The position numbers were made by a program, and so were the translations under genes. Positions 35,103-44,551 of a stretch of DNA of 64,000 bases are shown one piece after another. Origin of the DNA: Veillonella tobetsuensis (GTDB lineage: Bacteria; Bacillota; Negativicutes; Veillonellales; Veillonellaceae); assembly GCF_001078375.1 (NCBI RefSeq), contig NZ_BBXI01000016.1:62001-126000 (forward strand), in the 5' to 3' direction. Numbering within the stretch: the first letter of the stretch is position 1; each line of letters begins with the position of its first letter. Below the pieces are notes generated by a model. That model ran no database searches. It was given only the letters and a program-made list of their open reading frames with translations, and was not told the DNA's origin.

Positions 35103-35131
35103 TTGACGGCTCATTATGCTCTTGATATACT
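35103..35131 (+). promoter_or_regulatory. Near-consensus sigma-A promoter for a small RNA
   Basis: The -35 box TTGACG (35103-35108), a spacer of exactly 17 bp and the -10 box TATACT (35126-35131) are followed seven bases later by a G. No reading frame begins downstream, but three stem-loops and a T-run do. Confidence 0.75.
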
Positions 35132-35137
35132 TAAAAT

Positions 35138-35204
35138 GAAAGAAAAACTTTCTGTGGTTTGCATCTAGCAAACGGAATTAGTCGCCAGAAGGCGACTTTT
35201 TTTT
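35138..35204 (+). ncRNA. Predicted small RNA, three consecutive hairpins
   Basis: A transcript of about 67 nt is predicted from the promoter at 35103-35131. The hairpins are perfect: GAAAG-AAAAA-CTTTC at 35138-35152, GTTTGC-ATCTA-GCAAAC at 35157-35173, and AGTCGCC-AGAA-GGCGACT at 35180-35197. The last is followed by seven T residues, a textbook intrinsic terminator. It is convergent with the DUF3800 gene, and its T-run touches that gene's stop codon. I do not recognise the RNA family. It could be a regulator, a guide-like RNA for the neighbouring island, or an antitoxin-type RNA. Confidence 0.7.
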
Positions 35205-36045
35205 ATGGAAAGCTTTTTAAGCCTACACCTATATATCTAGGATATCCACTTAATTTAGGCAATAATAGCTCAAATGCTTGGTCCTTATTTCCATGAGCAT
35301 AATATTTATAAAATGGATATACACATAAATCGGCCAATTCAAGTATCCAATAAGATTTCTTATCATCAAGACATTTACACCACTTAGGGTTAAAATATAC
35401 ACCTTTAATCTTTTTAAAGTCCTTAGCAGAAACATATTCAGTTCCAGAATCTATAATCTTCTTTATGAAGTCTAATAATTCTTTATCTTCATTTGCACCT
35501 CTAGATTCAAGGACTATAACACAAGTCTCGTCATCTTTAATATCAGTAACAATTCTTTCTAACACAAAGGTCATACAAAGATCATAAGGTAAATATGGAT
35601 TAAAATATCGGTTGACATGTTCCCATTTATTAATATGAGAAGCATAAAGTTTAATCGGAAGTTCTCTCATCATTAAGCTTAGGTCATTTATAAAATTATT
35701 ATAATTAATTAACTGAGGATTAAATGCACCTTTTTTACCTCGAATTTCTCTAGAATGAAAACAAACTCGCTTGACTTCTCCTCTATACTCAAAAAGTCCA
35801 TCTTCCCAGTACTTATTTTTTATCTCCATAATTATATCTTGAGAGTGCTTCAAGTTATTATTATTTATAGCACAAGCTATAATCGTAAAATGTTTTTCGC
35901 TATCGGCAGGTTCTATTCCTTGTTGTTTCGCGTTTTGAACTTGTTTCAAATTTGCATTACCACTCTCATCAATACCTATTAAGTAATTAACAGACTGAGA
36001 CATATGATTAATAGTTGTTGGTCGATTTCGCCAATTAGAATTCAT
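35203..36045 (-). CDS. DUF3800 family protein (RNase H-like fold)
   Basis: This 280-residue protein has YLIGIDESGN about 20 residues in and ELADLCVYPFYKYYAHG near the C-terminus, the two acidic signature regions of DUF3800. The family is thought to adopt an RNase H-like fold and is often found in phage, plasmid or defence islands. Acidic residues for metal binding (DESG, ADL, VLESRG) are kept. The ATG at 36045 follows GAGGAG closely; a second ATG at 36003 is an alternative start. It lies downstream of the DUF4209 gene by about 80 bp on the same strand, in DNA that is more AT-rich than its neighbours. Confidence 0.72.
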   Translation of the reverse strand: MNSNWRNRPTTINHMSQSVNYLIGIDESGNANLKQVQNAKQQGIEPADSEKHFTIIACAINNNNLKHSQDIIMEIKNKYWEDGLFEYRGEVKRVCFHSREIRGKKGAFNPQLINYNNFINDLSLMMRELPIKLYASHINKWEHVNRYFNPYLPYDLCMTFVLERIVTDIKDDETCVIVLESRGANEDKELLDFIKKIIDSGTEYVSAKDFKKIKGVYFNPKWCKCLDDKKSYWILELADLCVYPFYKYYAHGNKDQAFELLLPKLSGYPRYIGVGLKSFP

Positions 36046-36126
36046 TTACTCCTCACTTCTAAAGATACTAATGTAAGATCAATAAGTATACTAATACAGC
36101 ACTCTAAGGAAATTATTTTATTTTGA

Positions 36127-37896
36127 TTACTTAATCATTAAAATTTGCTTTAATTGATTTGAGTCTTTTATTATAGAAAAAGCTTTCTTTGATGTATATA
36201 AAATCAACTTTATTAAAGCTCCAAAAAAATAACTATATTCACTTCGCCCTATATCATCTTCATCAAGGAGCCCATGAGCTATATCATTCCTTATATTTCC
36301 ACAGGCAATCTCGATTAATAGTGATCTAAACAAGAACAAAATATCCGAGTTATAGCATTCTAGTAATTCAGCTGTTTCAAATATACTTTTTAATAATTTT
36401 ACCTGACCTATACCATGATTATCAAATGTGGTAATTGACCCACCACAATTTTTTGCTAATTCTCTAAATAAGTTTTCCACCTGAGGAGCAAAAATATGCA
36501 TGGCTTCATATCGTCTATCATTAAAAAATAAATATATAGCATATTTAAATATGCTCCCTCTATTCTCTGGTATTATAAGATTATCTTCTACTAAAAAATC
36601 TAACGCTTCAGGAGTAACATCAAATGTTTGTTTTATATGATTTATTAAATATTCAATACCTAAAGAATAAATTTGTGTTTCAATCAATAGTTTATGTGCC
36701 AAATGTCTATCTAACGCAAAAGAATCTGCATCTATATCAATACTAATAATTGGGTCTAACAAACAAAGTACACGCCCAGTTTTATTAACGATAGACACTG
36801 GTATCATTGATGCTAATGGAGATATTTTAAGCTCATCTTTTATCCTTTGTTTTAAACTATCTTTGCGGGGAAAATCAACCACTTTTAAAAAATAAATTAT
36901 ACATTCTTCTAAGGATAAGCCTTTTATGTCATTTTTAATTTCTTCTATTATTGATGTAACATTTAATTCAACCTTTAAAGGCTGTAATTGTTCAACTACT
37001 AATGGCTCGATTTGTTCTACTTTTTCATGTATAAAAATAGCCTCTTGTGTTTTCCCATTATTTCTGTATAACTCGATAGCATCTACATAGCATTTTTTAG
37101 CTATTAAAATATTATCTAATGAAGATTTAGTTAAACAATCGGCATAATTCACAAAGAAATTAGCTAAAGCAATGTTTGTTAATTTAATACTTTCGGACTG
37201 TTTTAATACTTTCAAACATTTCAATTTACTTTTATATGCATGTTCGGTCCTATATAAGTTATCTTTAGATAGCTCAATCTCCTTGTCTAAAATACCTATT
37301 AAATCTGATAATCTGTCTCTATCATATTGTATAAGTATATCTATAAAATATATTCGTTTAAAACAATCTCCGTAAGACAAAGCATCAGAAATTATAAAAC
37401 TATAAATTTGATCACAACAAGACTTAGAGAAATCATCATTTTTAATTTGTGCAGCAATAAATAAAGCACGTCTTATAATTTCTATATCAAATTTAGAATC
37501 TATATTATTTTTTAATACTTTAAATAATTCATAGTAAGCATTAATAGCTATATTACTATATTCATAATCTTTTTTTTGAGTCCATATTAAATCAGCTATA
37601 AATGCTTTTACATTATTAGATAACTTATTATTAATTTTCTTTAAAAGATTAAAATCCTCATCACTCAAGTCATCTATATAAAAGCTTCTTGAGCCATCCT
37701 CGTATAAAAAAAGAGGATTATAAATTATGTTTCCTTCATTAAACCTAAAACCTATCTCTGAAATTCTAGCTAATAAATTAAATATATCCTTATCTAAATT
37801 CTGAGAGAAATCTGATTCATTATATTTAATAAAAAGTTCGTAATCTAGACCATACTCTGTATTATTATACTGACCCAAAAAACTATATATATCCAT
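36127..37896 (-). CDS. DUF4209 protein with HEPN-like C-terminus
   Basis: This protein has 589 residues from ATG 37896 (GGGGG about nine bases upstream; an in-frame TTG at 37914 is less likely). It is helical throughout, with a TPR-like middle (about 230-300). The C-terminal part holds FRELAKNCGGSITTFDNHG, then GNIRNDIAHGLLDEDDIG at about residue 530. RNDIAH matches the RX4-6H motif of HEPN ribonuclease domains, which fits DUF4209. HEPN proteins are common in anti-phage and toxin systems. Codon use is strongly AT-biased. It is paired with a DUF3800 gene and a predicted small RNA. Function not demonstrated. Confidence 0.68.
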   Translation of the reverse strand: MDIYSFLGQYNNTEYGLDYELFIKYNESDFSQNLDKDIFNLLARISEIGFRFNEGNIIYNPLFLYEDGSRSFYIDDLSDEDFNLLKKINNKLSNNVKAFIADLIWTQKKDYEYSNIAINAYYELFKVLKNNIDSKFDIEIIRRALFIAAQIKNDDFSKSCCDQIYSFIISDALSYGDCFKRIYFIDILIQYDRDRLSDLIGILDKEIELSKDNLYRTEHAYKSKLKCLKVLKQSESIKLTNIALANFFVNYADCLTKSSLDNILIAKKCYVDAIELYRNNGKTQEAIFIHEKVEQIEPLVVEQLQPLKVELNVTSIIEEIKNDIKGLSLEECIIYFLKVVDFPRKDSLKQRIKDELKISPLASMIPVSIVNKTGRVLCLLDPIISIDIDADSFALDRHLAHKLLIETQIYSLGIEYLINHIKQTFDVTPEALDFLVEDNLIIPENRGSIFKYAIYLFFNDRRYEAMHIFAPQVENLFRELAKNCGGSITTFDNHGIGQVKLLKSIFETAELLECYNSDILFLFRSLLIEIACGNIRNDIAHGLLDEDDIGRSEYSYFFGALIKLILYTSKKAFSIIKDSNQLKQILMIK

Positions 37897-37993
37897 AATC
37901 CAGCCCCCAAACAAAAAATAATATATATTTATTGTAACAAACTTCTTGGATTATAGCTTTCACAAAAATCTTTTATTAATCCGATAAGAACAA

Positions 37994-38034
37994 AAAACTC
38001 TGTAGTACCTTACTTTTGGCTACTACAGAGTTTT
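37994..38034 (-). terminator. Rho-independent terminator of the autotransporter gene
   Basis: A perfect 14-bp stem, AAAACTCTGTAGTA (37994-38007) with TACTACAGAGTTTT (38021-38034), just past the autotransporter stop. Confidence 0.88.
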
Positions 38035-38045
38035 AATATATTTAA

Positions 38046-40292
38046 TTAGAAATTATGTCGTACCCCCGCATCGATACGCCATGTATTATCTATAGTAGCA
38101 CCAAAGTTTTTCGTAAATGTGCCATATAGGTATGTACTAGGGCGAACGCTCCAGGAGCCGCCTATTTCCGCATCAAGCCATGTATCTTTCAAATCTAGTT
38201 CAGTTTTTACTGTTGGATTACCTGGTGCAGAATAGGTTGTATTCATCTTACCAGAAAATTCATGAGCCAATGCAAGTTTTGCAAAGATATTAGATTTTTC
38301 TGTTTCTTTACCAATGCCAAAACCTAATCTACCCACGGCGGAGTTAATGCCGTCTGCATTCACATGCATGGATCCACCACCAGCAATATTCGCATCATAA
38401 GAAACGCCATTCAAACGACCTACGATGAATTCTACGCTAGGGTCGATGTAGAAGCCATTTTGTTTCTTAATGCGCTTACCGTATTCGGCGCTCAAGGATG
38501 TACCAAATGTGTGGTAATCACCGTTCACACGTTGTCCACCTACCGAATAAAGTTTGTAATTATTGGACAAACGGTTTCCACGAGCGATAATGTCTAGGTA
38601 ACGACCATCATCATGTTGTTTTGTGCCATATAGCGCAATGCCACCAATTTTACCATCACCACTGCCAACGGCGTAGGAATTGCTAGATGTACTGTAATCT
38701 AGGGCACCACCAAAGATCCAGCCATTCGATACCTTATGGTCATAACCAACTTGAACGCCATTATAGGTCATGCGAGCATCAGCACCATCTGTAATCTTTG
38801 ATTTACCACCAATATATTTAGCCCATACACCTTGATCTGTATTAGCTAAACGAAGGTCACCTAAACGACGTTGTAAATCATTTGTATTATTACGCCATGC
38901 CATAGCCGTAGATGCAAGAGCGGATTTTGTACCACTTACCAACGAAGATTCACCATTATGTTTAACAGTCGCCGTATTACCTACAACAAGATTACCTTGT
39001 GCATCAAATGCATCTGTACCAAGTTCTGCAACAGCTGCAGGGCGTGTAATTCCTTCATTAATTTGAACTGCGGTAGCTAGTTTCTTATCATTTCCAGTAT
39101 ATTGCAATTTATTTGCCAATGCTTGCATTTCCGTACGGTAACTTGCATCATCAGTTAGATTTTTTGCACTATCCCCTTGCACCATTACATGGCTATTGTC
39201 AGCTGCATGTTGGATAATGATTTGCCCCTTACCGTCTTCACTAGCTGGTACACCAGCCTTATAATCGGCATTCACAAAGCCGCTATAATTTTGAATGGTA
39301 ATTGGACGTGCATCGATAGGGTGGATAATACCTGCTGCAGTTGGATTTGCTCCACCTACGAGATTACGTACTTTACTCCCCTTATATAGGTACGCCGCAT
39401 TATCCCCAGAAGGACGTTCTTTTTTAGGAGTAGGACGTTCCATACCAATCCATTCATTATTCCAAGTAGCCCCATTTTGTAGATAAATATCGGCACCAGA
39501 ATTATGTGGATTTTTATTGCTTTCAGCATATTCATTCAAAACAGCACCACTAAGGCTAGAGTTAGGTGTTGTGAAAGCCAGTGCTATATTAGTTGGTTCA
39601 ACATTATGATTTGGATCACGGCCATAGTCCTTGTTGATAAGGCCCACATTACCAACAGCAACTAGGTCCTTAGTACCTGGATGTTTGCCATCAGCGCCTG
39701 CATTAACATATACATTCCCTTCTTCTGCTACTACAGAATAGGTATCAGATGTTTCTACAGGATGCGTGATAATCTTACCGCCTCCATCAACAAGGATATG
39801 ACCTCGTTGATTGACTTGTAAACCAGAGCCGATAGCATCAATATCTACATTGCCTTTAACGTGAATATTAGTATCTCCAAAATCTCGGTCCGGATTATCC
39901 TTGCTAAGACGTGGTACCTTACCGCCGTAACCAGCATAAACAGCACTCATATAATAATGGCCCAATTCTCGTTTAGAAGCAGGCGCGTCATTTTTAAGAC
40001 GAACCACTAAATCCTTATCTACCGTTAACTGGGATCCAAATCCATTATAGATACCTGTTACATTTTTACTTTTACCTGCATCGGTCAAGCTTTTACCATG
40101 TACATTAACCGTTAACGTATCCGTAATATGTTTAACTTCAGGTGCTGTTTGTACAGGTGAGCCCATTGTTAAACCGAGCAGTTCTTCTGCTTTATCACTA
40201 GACACATTGATTTCAGTAGCCGATGCAGAATAGGACATTCCAGTTAATACTAATACAGCCATCACTGCTGCTATATGACGAGGTAGTTTCAT
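38046..40292 (-). CDS. Type Va autotransporter
   Basis: This is a 748-residue surface protein. Residues 1-27 are a signal peptide (AAVMAVLVLTGMSYSASA). Residues about 30-460 form a beta-helix-like passenger rich in Gly, Asn and Val. Residues about 480-748 are an autotransporter beta-barrel (QGVWAKYIGGKSKI, YNGVQVGYDHKV, and the end WRIDAGVRHNF with C-terminal Phe required for Bam insertion). It is anchored in the outer membrane and probably an adhesin. No protease or lipase catalytic motif is seen in the passenger. Confidence 0.88.
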   Translation of the reverse strand: MKLPRHIAAVMAVLVLTGMSYSASATEINVSSDKAEELLGLTMGSPVQTAPEVKHITDTLTVNVHGKSLTDAGKSKNVTGIYNGFGSQLTVDKDLVVRLKNDAPASKRELGHYYMSAVYAGYGGKVPRLSKDNPDRDFGDTNIHVKGNVDIDAIGSGLQVNQRGHILVDGGGKIITHPVETSDTYSVVAEEGNVYVNAGADGKHPGTKDLVAVGNVGLINKDYGRDPNHNVEPTNIALAFTTPNSSLSGAVLNEYAESNKNPHNSGADIYLQNGATWNNEWIGMERPTPKKERPSGDNAAYLYKGSKVRNLVGGANPTAAGIIHPIDARPITIQNYSGFVNADYKAGVPASEDGKGQIIIQHAADNSHVMVQGDSAKNLTDDASYRTEMQALANKLQYTGNDKKLATAVQINEGITRPAAVAELGTDAFDAQGNLVVGNTATVKHNGESSLVSGTKSALASTAMAWRNNTNDLQRRLGDLRLANTDQGVWAKYIGGKSKITDGADARMTYNGVQVGYDHKVSNGWIFGGALDYSTSSNSYAVGSGDGKIGGIALYGTKQHDDGRYLDIIARGNRLSNNYKLYSVGGQRVNGDYHTFGTSLSAEYGKRIKKQNGFYIDPSVEFIVGRLNGVSYDANIAGGGSMHVNADGINSAVGRLGFGIGKETEKSNIFAKLALAHEFSGKMNTTYSAPGNPTVKTELDLKDTWLDAEIGGSWSVRPSTYLYGTFTKNFGATIDNTWRIDAGVRHNF

Positions 40293-40370
40293 AAAAATCT
40301 CTCTTCTTTCTTATCTATAAACACGGTTCTCTCACGAAACGCGTTCAAACTATTATACACAAAAACCTAG

Positions 40371-40406
40371 AAAGACCCCCTAAGTCCAACTTAGGAGGTC
40401 TTTTTT
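40371..40406. terminator. Rho-independent terminator
   Basis: Stem AAAGACCCCCTAAGT with ACTTAGGAGGTCTTT around CCA, one mismatch, with flanking T-run. It lies between the DUF4198 gene stop and the autotransporter start on the minus strand. Confidence 0.8.
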
Positions 40407-40439
40407 ATTCACATACACTGTGAATTTATAACTCAATGA

Positions 40440-41159
40440 TTATTCAGGATCAATAATGAAGGACAATGCGCTGAAGTATTTATTTTGTTCGCCTTTAGTT
40501 TGAGTTGGGAAGCCTACTTCAACACCTACTACGTTAAGGCCGTTAGCACTTACTGTAACAGTTGCTTTACCGTTTGCATCAGCTTGGCTTTCATTAGTAA
40601 GGTCGTTGATTACGTCCTTAATAAGTGGAGCGTTAGCATATGGTTTGCCATCTTTTAATACTTGGATTTCATAAGTATCACCTTTTCTGAGGGTCAACGG
40701 GTTAACAGAAGGGATAATTTGAATGAAAGCAGTTTTGTTATTGAAAGGTTTTGCATCAGCGTTCCAGTAGTGAACATCATATTTAATAGCATGTGTACTT
40801 TTTATAGCGCCTGGAACTTCTGTAATTGGTTTATGTACAGTTTTGCCATCTTTATCTTTAGTCCAATAACCATAGTCAAAGTCAGTTACTGTAATACCCA
40901 ATTTATCATTTGGTACAACTACTACATTTTTTTCATGTTTAATAACTTGTACAGGAATTACCATGCCATTGTTATCTAAACCAATGATGCTTTTTACCAT
41001 TTCTGGGCTATAAGCATCATCTACAGGGCCTTCGCCAAGTACTAGCGCTTTTTCATCTAAACGGTTAGCAAAGAACACGCCATGTGCATCAACAGAAGAG
41101 CATACACAGCCTGCAGCTAAACCTACAGCAAATAAGGATGCTAATAATTTCTTATTCAT
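40440..41159 (-). CDS. DUF4198 periplasmic protein, putative metal-uptake component
   Basis: This protein has 239 residues from ATG 41159 (GGAGG five bases upstream; the frame from 41177 runs through the ribosome-binding site). The N-terminus MNKKLLASLFAVGLAAGC is a signal peptide, followed by CSSVDA and then HGVFFANR. Cleavage before HGVFF would leave an N-terminal histidine, as in DUF4198 proteins linked to nickel or cobalt uptake. The AAGC could instead act as a lipobox. Repeated beta segments (GDTYEIQVLKDGKPYANAP, ANGKATVTVSANGLNVV) fit the Ig-like DUF4198 fold. No transporter genes are adjacent, so metal specificity is open. Confidence 0.72.
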   Translation of the reverse strand: MNKKLLASLFAVGLAAGCVCSSVDAHGVFFANRLDEKALVLGEGPVDDAYSPEMVKSIIGLDNNGMVIPVQVIKHEKNVVVVPNDKLGITVTDFDYGYWTKDKDGKTVHKPITEVPGAIKSTHAIKYDVHYWNADAKPFNNKTAFIQIIPSVNPLTLRKGDTYEIQVLKDGKPYANAPLIKDVINDLTNESQADANGKATVTVSANGLNVVGVEVGFPTQTKGEQNKYFSALSFIIDPE

Positions 41160-41391
41160 AAGAACCTCCATAATCAATAATTTATATCAACAAACTTGAC
41201 ATTATTATACAGCGTTCTAGATGATTCGTATATACCGATACCCCTATAACCACGAGTATTATGCGAATTTTATATATTCGGCTATTACTATATCAATCAT
41301 ACATAACTGATAATTTTATCATCTTATTTTCATATGGATATAATAAATAGGAATATCTTATGTAGAATTTATATGTATATATACATAACAA

Positions 41392-41420
41392 AAACGACGC
41401 CCTACTTAAGAGCGTCGTCA
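41392..41420 (-). terminator. Rho-independent terminator of typA
   Basis: Stem ACGACGC (41394-41400) with GCGTCGT (41412-41418), followed on the minus strand by a T-run, 20 bp past the typA stop. Confidence 0.85.
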
Positions 41421-41439
41421 TATTTATCTTGTATACATA

Positions 41440-43251
41440 TTATTTTTTATTTTTTGCAGCTTTCGCACGTGCAGTACGATCAAGGATTGTTTTACGCATA
41501 CGAATACTTTCAGGTGTTACTTCAACGAGTTCATCGTCATTGATCCACTCAAGAGCTTGCTCCAAGGAGAAGATACGAGGTGGAGTCAAGCGAACTGCTT
41601 CGTCAGAGGAGCTAGAACGCATGTTAGTAACGTGTTTTTTCTTACATGGATTAACATCCATATCAAGTTCACGAGTGTTTTCACCGATAACTTGACCTGC
41701 ATACACATCTTGGTTAGGACCAACGAACAATGTACCACGGTCTTGAACAGAGTTCAAACCATATGGAGTAGTTTCGCCATTTTCAAAGGCTACCAAGGCA
41801 CCGCGCGTACGGGAAGGAATTTCCCCTTTGTATGGTGCATAGCCATGGAATACATGGTTCATGATACCATTACCTTTTGTAGCTGTTAAGAATTGTGCGC
41901 GGAAACCGATCAAACCACGAGCTGGAATTACGAATTCCATACGAAGGTAACCAGCTAATTCAACCATGTTAGTCAATTCAGCTTTACGTTGACCAAGGTT
42001 TTCCATTACTGTACCCATGAATTCTTGTGGTACGTCGATAGTCAATGCTTCCAATGGTTCACACAATTTATCGTTAATAGTTTTAAAGATTACGCGAGGT
42101 TTACCTACTTGTAATTCATAACCTTCACGACGCATTGTTTCAATCAACACCGCCAAGTGCAATTCTCCACGACCAGATACTTTGAAAGCATCTGCAGAAT
42201 CAGTTTCTTCTACACGCATAGAAACGTTAGTTTCTACTTCACGGAACAAACGATCACGCAAGTGACGAGATGTAACGAATTCACCTTCGCGACCAGCAAA
42301 TGGAGAGTTATTTACAGAAAATACCATGGACAATGTTGGTTCATCAATCGAGATAGATGGCAATGCTTCAGGATTTTCAGCATCCGCTACTGTTTCGCCG
42401 ATATTGATATCGTCGATACCAGCAAAAGCGATAATATCGCCCATTTCAGCTTCCTCAGTTTCAACGCGGTTTAAACCATTGTATGTGTATACGCGACCAA
42501 TTTTCGCTTTACGAGTGCTTTCACCAGTCATGATAGCTACTTGTTGGTTAGGTTTCATTTTACCGCGAACGATACGACCTACAGCGATTTTACCGATAAA
42601 GTTATCGTAATCAAGTGTAGTGATCATGAATTGAAGAGGACCTTCCATATCACCTTGTGGTGCAGGAATTTCGTCAATCAATGTTTGGAACAATGGTTCC
42701 ATGTTCACCGCTTCATCATCCCAGTTAGTTTTAGCCACACCAGCACGAGCAGATGCGTATACTACAGGGAAATCGAGTTGGTCATCATCAGCTTCAAGTT
42801 CCATGAACAATTCAAGAACTTCGTCTTCAACCTCTTTAACACGTTGGTCAGGACGGTCAATTTTGTTGATAACAACGATTGGTTTCAATTTTTGTTCTAA
42901 TGCTTTACGCAAAACATATTTAGTTTGAGGCATAGGACCTTCGTAAGCGTCTACGAGAAGCAATACGCCGTCAACCATGTTAAGTACACGTTCTACTTCA
43001 CCGCCGAAGTCAGCATGGCCTGGAGTATCAACGATGTTGATTTTGATGCCATCATGCATAACTGCAGTGTTTTTAGACAAGATAGTAATACCACGTTCAC
43101 GTTCCAAATCATTGGAGTCCATTACGCGTTCTGCTACCTTTTCATTTTCACGGAACACATGGCTTTGTTTTAATAATGCGTCCACCAAAGTAGTTTTACC
43201 ATGGTCAACGTGGGCGATAATCGCTACATTACGAAGATTTTCGCGAATCAT
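41440..43251 (-). CDS. typA: Translational GTPase TypA/BipA
   Basis: This 603-residue ribosome-associated GTPase has all G motifs: [25 protein letters not shown] and NKIDRPDQR. The domain order is G domain, beta-barrel, EF-G-like domains and the BipA-specific C-terminus ([19 protein letters not shown]). It assists 50S assembly and stress or cold adaptation. Length is normal. It stands as a single gene with its own terminator. Confidence 0.96.
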   Translation of the reverse strand: MIRENLRNVAIIAHVDHGKTTLVDALLKQSHVFRENEKVAERVMDSNDLERERGITILSKNTAVMHDGIKINIVDTPGHADFGGEVERVLNMVDGVLLLVDAYEGPMPQTKYVLRKALEQKLKPIVVINKIDRPDQRVKEVEDEVLELFMELEADDDQLDFPVVYASARAGVAKTNWDDEAVNMEPLFQTLIDEIPAPQGDMEGPLQFMITTLDYDNFIGKIAVGRIVRGKMKPNQQVAIMTGESTRKAKIGRVYTYNGLNRVETEEAEMGDIIAFAGIDDINIGETVADAENPEALPSISIDEPTLSMVFSVNNSPFAGREGEFVTSRHLRDRLFREVETNVSMRVEETDSADAFKVSGRGELHLAVLIETMRREGYELQVGKPRVIFKTINDKLCEPLEALTIDVPQEFMGTVMENLGQRKAELTNMVELAGYLRMEFVIPARGLIGFRAQFLTATKGNGIMNHVFHGYAPYKGEIPSRTRGALVAFENGETTPYGLNSVQDRGTLFVGPNQDVYAGQVIGENTRELDMDVNPCKKKHVTNMRSSSSDEAVRLTPPRIFSLEQALEWINDDELVEVTPESIRMRKTILDRTARAKAAKNKK

Positions 43252-43460
43252 AAGATCCTCCCTTTAATTCCTTTAGTATATTCTATATCACATAGGACTT
43301 CTGAAAGTCGCTATGTCGGTATATTCCCAAAATTGGCAACACTTAATTATAACGCAGTCTATAGAAAAAAGTCAAAACAGACGCCTATTCTAATCATGGC
43401 AATTTCTACATTTAATTATACTTTTGAGTCATCTTATAGGCCAATCATTGTTTTTGCCAC

Positions 43461-44411
43461 CTATTTTTTGTATTCTATAGCCCGCCTAGCAGATTGTCGC
43501 AATAATAGGATTTGTTCATTCGTTAAATGAAAACAGAATTTAGGAATCATCTTTTCTATAATCTCTTCATCAGAGGCTTTCAAAATAAATTCTGGCTGTA
43601 GTATAGGTTCCAATTCATCAAGTCCAGGATAGTCTTTCCCGATGCTCCAATCATGATTCTTATTAAACGGGCACGAGTCTTGGCAATTATCACAACCTAT
43701 AATCCACTCTTCCAACATATCCTCTGTCACACCTTCTGGCAAATTACCATCACCAAAGGTATTGATAAAAGATACACAGGTTAATGGGTTCATTGTAAAC
43801 GGTGCAGATAGAGATTTCGTTTTACACCCTTGCTGACATAAATCGCAAGTATCTGGACATGGTGGTATCTCTAGATTCTGAATATACTCACAAGACTTAT
43901 CTATTAAATAGGCTACCAATTCATAATTAGAACCTTTAGGACCATAAAAGAAATTATTTTTCCTATAAATCCCAAGTCCCGCGGCTACAGAAGCGGGACG
44001 CAGAGGAACAACGCCAGCGGGCTTGGCTGTTTCACCGCCAATAAATTGGATATTCTTACTACGCAACCACCTTTCGAAAGATCGTCTTCGTTTAGCCTCA
44101 ACACCATCAGGGGTATTAGCCAACGACAATAATAACCCTTTTGCATATCGCTTCTGGAGCGAAACAGGAAACTTATAATTTCCAAAATACTCGGTACAAA
44201 CTACTATGGATTGTGCCCAAGGATAATTATCTTTTAATGCTAGAAAGTCTTTACTATGAGCATATACATCTTCACTTTCAGGTACATCTTCTAAACGCTT
44301 CGTCAACCGATCTTTATAAAAATCAAGTGCATCAAGAGACACTATACCACAACTATCATAGCCACATGCTAGCGCTTTATCATGAATCTCCTGGGCCAAC
44401 AAAGTATTCAT
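43461..44411 (-). CDS. QueG-like 4Fe-4S double-cluster protein
   Basis: This 316-residue protein has two ferredoxin-like clusters in the C-terminal half: CPDTCDLCQQGCKTKSL and CDNCQDSCPFNK, as in epoxyqueuosine reductase QueG. The N-terminal region has the matching PLRPASVAAGLGIYRKNNFF segment. QueG normally reads AGLGWIGKHT or similar there, and the conserved segments that bind cobalamin are hard to find. It may therefore be a QueG paralogue with a different substrate rather than the queuosine enzyme itself. Confidence 0.7.
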   Translation of the reverse strand: MNTLLAQEIHDKALACGYDSCGIVSLDALDFYKDRLTKRLEDVPESEDVYAHSKDFLALKDNYPWAQSIVVCTEYFGNYKFPVSLQKRYAKGLLLSLANTPDGVEAKRRRSFERWLRSKNIQFIGGETAKPAGVVPLRPASVAAGLGIYRKNNFFYGPKGSNYELVAYLIDKSCEYIQNLEIPPCPDTCDLCQQGCKTKSLSAPFTMNPLTCVSFINTFGDGNLPEGVTEDMLEEWIIGCDNCQDSCPFNKNHDWSIGKDYPGLDELEPILQPEFILKASDEEIIEKMIPKFCFHLTNEQILLLRQSARRAIEYKK

Positions 44412-44470
44412 ATCATCGCCTCCTAAACATAGATTAACTATATAGTTATCATACTCTTTTACAGACTATA

Positions 44471-44531
44471 AAAAAAGATTTCTTATGAATTCATCATACC
44501 TAAAAAAGGATAACGGTTCATAAGAAATCTT
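44471..44531 (-). terminator. Rho-independent terminator of the ylbF-murB unit
   Basis: A perfect 15-bp stem, AAGATTTCTTATGAA (44475-44489) with TTCATAAGAAATCTT (44517-44531), followed on the minus strand by seven T residues. Confidence 0.88.
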
Positions 44532-44551
44532 GTATGAGTATTTAGTTTGTA

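Noticed and set aside
37897-37914. TTG at 37914 as the DUF4209 gene start
   Set aside because: The upstream bases are A/T only, whereas the ATG at 37896 has a GGGGG tract at good distance.
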